NCBI GenBank assembly: GCA_013331225.1 | Contig: DUGV01000129.1 | Span: forward strand, 1-7,292 | From: Methanolinea sp. | GTDB lineage: Archaea > Halobacteriota > Methanomicrobia > Methanomicrobiales > Methanospirillaceae | Reading direction: 5' to 3' | DNA: 7,292 nt | Shown: positions 6,364-7,292 of the stretch, piece after piece | Position numbering within the stretch: the first letter of the stretch is position 1 | How the letters are laid out: each line of letters opens with the position of its first letter | The notes under the pieces: model-generated | What the model was told of the DNA's origin: nothing | Database searches by the model: none | The model's input: only the letters and a program-made list of their open reading frames with translations | Program-made: the position numbers and the translations under genes

Positions 6364-6387
6364 CCAGGCCTCCTCCACTCGTGTAGC

Positions 6388-6391
6388 GGAG
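6388..6391 (+). promoter_or_regulatory. Shine-Dalgarno site of the 26-codon ORF
   Basis: GGAG ends 7 nt before ATG 6399, an ideal spacing. It is a main reason to take this short frame seriously. Confidence 0.5.
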
Positions 6392-6398
6392 CAATCTG

Positions 6399-6479
6399 AT
6401 GAGAGAGAAGGTCATGATGATACTGGCAATCACAGTATTTGCCGCTGTACCCATGGTACAGCTCGTCGTCCCAGGCTGA
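6399..6479 (+). CDS. putative 26-residue single-span membrane peptide
   Basis: The frame encodes 26 residues with a charged start (MREK) followed by about 20 mostly hydrophobic residues (MMILAITVFAAVPMV, then QLVVPG), the profile of a single-span small membrane protein. Supporting signals are a GGAG site 7 nt before the ATG, an AT-rich TATA-like element about 40 nt upstream of the ATG and a stem-loop with T9 beginning 12 nt after the stop. Together they outline a self-contained transcript of roughly 155 nt. I do not recognise a family. Possible roles include modulating a membrane partner such as the nearby kinase, but this is speculation. Alternatively the transcript is a small RNA and the frame is accidental. 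Most gene finders would skip it because of its length. Confidence 0.45.
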   Translation: MREKVMMILAITVFAAVPMVQLVVPG

Positions 6480-6490
6480 GTGGTGAACAT

Positions 6491-6542
6491 GGGTGGGAAA
6501 GGATCGCCTTTCAATACTCACCCGGAACCAGGATTTTTTTTT
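6491..6542 (+). terminator. stem-loop plus T9 terminator
   Basis: GAAAGG (6497-6502) and CCTTTC (6507-6512) form a perfect 6-bp stem with loop ATCG. An outer stem GGGTG (6491-6495) with CACCC (6519-6523) encloses it. Nine T residues follow at 6534-6542. This is the strongest terminator signal in the window and fits the end of the small transcript starting near 6385. Confidence 0.65.
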
Positions 6543-6592
6543 CTTATAACAATCCGCAACCACTCTATAGGCAGACAGGGAATATCCTTCTC

Positions 6593-6724
6593 ATGATGGC
6601 AGTCCTCCCTCATACCCCGAGGCTTTTGGAAAGATACAGGTATGGAGACATCGCGACCGGAACTCTCTTTTACGCCCGTAAAGCCTGGAAGAGGGCAATT
6701 GCCGTAAACAAGTGGCCCCGGTGA
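6593..6724 (+). CDS. possible 43-residue basic peptide
   Basis: This frame encodes 43 residues, rich in Arg and Lys and aromatic residues (RLLERYRYGDIATG, then FYARKAWKRAIAV). CTCTATAGG centred near 6567 lies about 26 nt before the ATG, compatible with a leaderless transcript. No Shine-Dalgarno lies at good spacing. It could be a real small gene, a decayed remnant of a longer one, or chance. I recognise no family. Confidence 0.25.
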   Translation: MMAVLPHTPRLLERYRYGDIATGTLFYARKAWKRAIAVNKWPR

Positions 6725-6799
6725 TCACGGCCGCGTTACATGATTGTCAGATTGGTCTTTCTCCACATACCCACTCATTCATCGCCTATGGCTGCAAAT

Positions 6800-6805
6800 G
6801 GGGAG
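6800..6805 (+). promoter_or_regulatory. Shine-Dalgarno site of the right-hand PEGA gene
   Basis: GGGGAG followed by ATGAT gives GGAGATGAT (6802-6810), close to the archaeal consensus GGAGGTGAT and directly before ATG 6811. It fixes the start. Two nearby ATGs (6798, 6806) are in other frames. Confidence 0.75.
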
Positions 6806-6810
6806 ATGAT

Positions 6811-7292
6811 ATGAGACAGAGGACATTTACAACGGTCATTATCTCCCTGACTATCCTGGCACTCTCGTGTTCGGCATTGTGCGGAGCCTGCGCTGGAGGC
6901 TCTATCACGGCAACAATCGGGGATTCTATCCCCCTGAATGGCACCGTGCAGCTCGCTGACACGGTCTATCTCTTCGTGACAGGTCCAGGGATGCCTCCAA
7001 ACGGCGCCCGGATGGAGAACAGCAATGCGGCTGTCATCACCGGGGATCCGGACACCTTCACCCAGGTCATGGTCGAGAACGACCGGTGGGCTTACACGTG
7101 GAACACGGGACGGGTCTCAGGGGGACTTGCCCCGGGAAGCCATACCGTGTTCGTCTCGACACAGCCTGCGGCTGCAAATGCACTCTCCGGCGTGAACTAT
7201 GCCGAGATCGAGGTTATACTCCATGCCGCGGTTACGACCGCGACCCTCGAAGTTGAATCGAGTCCTGCAGACGCTGCGATATACTTAAACGG
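6811..7292 (+). CDS. secreted PEGA-domain surface protein, N-terminal part (3' end outside window)
   Basis: The open frame runs from ATG 6811 to the right edge, 160 complete codons. Residues 1 to about 27 are a signal peptide: MRQR, a hydrophobic core TVIISLTILALS, and a small-residue end ALCGACAGG with three Cys residues but no clear lipobox. Residues about 31-137 look like a beta-sandwich domain seen in methanogen surface proteins: ITATIGDSIPLNGTVQLADTV starts it, with VYLFVTGPG, WAYTWNTG and GSHTVFVSTQ later. At residue 144 a PEGA unit begins (ATLEVESSPADAAIYLN) and is cut by the window end. The protein is probably exported and cell-surface associated. It shares the PEGA module with the gene at 3-383 but shows no sign of being its duplicate in the visible parts. 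Confidence 0.88.
   Translation, partial: MRQRTFTTVIISLTILALSCSALCGACAGGSITATIGDSIPLNGTVQLADTVYLFVTGPGMPPNGARMENSNAAVITGDPDTFTQVMVENDRWAYTWNTGRVSGGLAPGSHTVFVSTQPAAANALSGVNYAEIEVILHAAVTTATLEVESSPADAAIYLN

Larger units (their letters stand above)
6338..6810. other. intergenic region with small transcription unit(s)
   Basis: No long gene occupies these 473 bp. It is more AT-rich than the flanking genes. I see a TATA-like box (6353-6363), a 26-codon ORF with Shine-Dalgarno (6399-6479), a stem-loop plus T9 (6491-6542), a second possible small ORF (6593-6724), an 8-bp palindrome GTGATCAC (6721-6728) and the ribosome binding site of the PEGA gene. I see no tRNA, CRISPR repeat or insertion-sequence ends. 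Confidence 0.6.

Noticed and set aside
6381..6400. GTGTAGCGGAGCAATC resembling the D-arm of an archaeal tRNA
   Set aside because: No acceptor stem, anticodon arm or T-arm (GGTTCAAATCC-like) follows at the right distance. The same bases make sense as a leader with a GGAG site.
6360..6563. 67-codon frame on the - strand
   Set aside because: Its start reads through the terminator poly-T as a Lys run, its composition is His/Tyr/Cys-rich without pattern, and it opposes the better-supported small unit.
6489..6596. 35-codon open frame after the 26-codon ORF
   Set aside because: It reads through the stem-loop and the T9 tract (encoding FFF), so it conflicts with the terminator and looks accidental.
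1..7292. CRISPR arrays, insertion sequences, rRNA or complete tRNA genes
   Set aside because: I found no regularly spaced repeats, transposase-like proteins, terminal inverted repeats with target duplications, or RNA gene signatures on either strand.

Overview
The window looks like chromosome from a methanogenic archaeon of the order Methanomicrobiales. The evidence is PEGA-repeat surface proteins with short C-terminal anchors, Thr/Pro-rich extracytoplasmic stalks, a DUF362-ferredoxin fusion, GC-rich coding DNA, TATA-like boxes and oligo-T transcript ends. This is inference from gene content; no rRNA or other marker gene is present.

Layout. Positions 3-383 hold the 3' end of a PEGA surface-protein gene on the + strand, ending in a T-run. 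On the - strand, 518-1816 encodes a STAS-domain protein with a C-terminal half of about 300 residues that I do not recognise. A 73-bp divergent promoter region separates it from msrB (1890-2390, +), a complete methionine-R-sulfoxide reductase. After a 107-bp gap containing a strong stem-loop come three overlapping + strand genes. The first encodes a winged-helix/FHA protein (2498-3304). The second encodes a membrane Ser/Thr protein kinase with a secreted stalk, five predicted membrane spans and a C-terminal kinase domain (3301-5067). The third encodes a DUF362 protein with a two-[4Fe-4S] ferredoxin tail (5060-6337). The 473 bp that follow hold no long gene. They do contain a compact unit of TATA-like box, Shine-Dalgarno, 26-codon hydrophobic ORF, stem-loop and T9 run, plus a weaker 43-codon ORF. 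A second PEGA-type secreted protein starts at 6811 and runs off the right edge.

How the genes may work together. The winged-helix/FHA gene overlaps the kinase gene by 4 nt, and the kinase gene overlaps the DUF362 gene by 8 nt, so the three are probably co-transcribed and translationally coupled. FHA domains bind phosphothreonine. The simplest reading is a membrane-to-DNA pathway: the stalk or membrane spans sense a signal, the kinase phosphorylates itself or the regulator, and the winged helix changes transcription. This would be an archaeal parallel to the mycobacterial PknH-EmbR pair. The neighbouring MsrB and iron-sulfur DUF362 protein hint at a redox or oxidative-stress theme, but that link rests on context only. 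The HTH-FHA/kinase pair is the best candidate for an undescribed system here; the 26-residue gene is the second.
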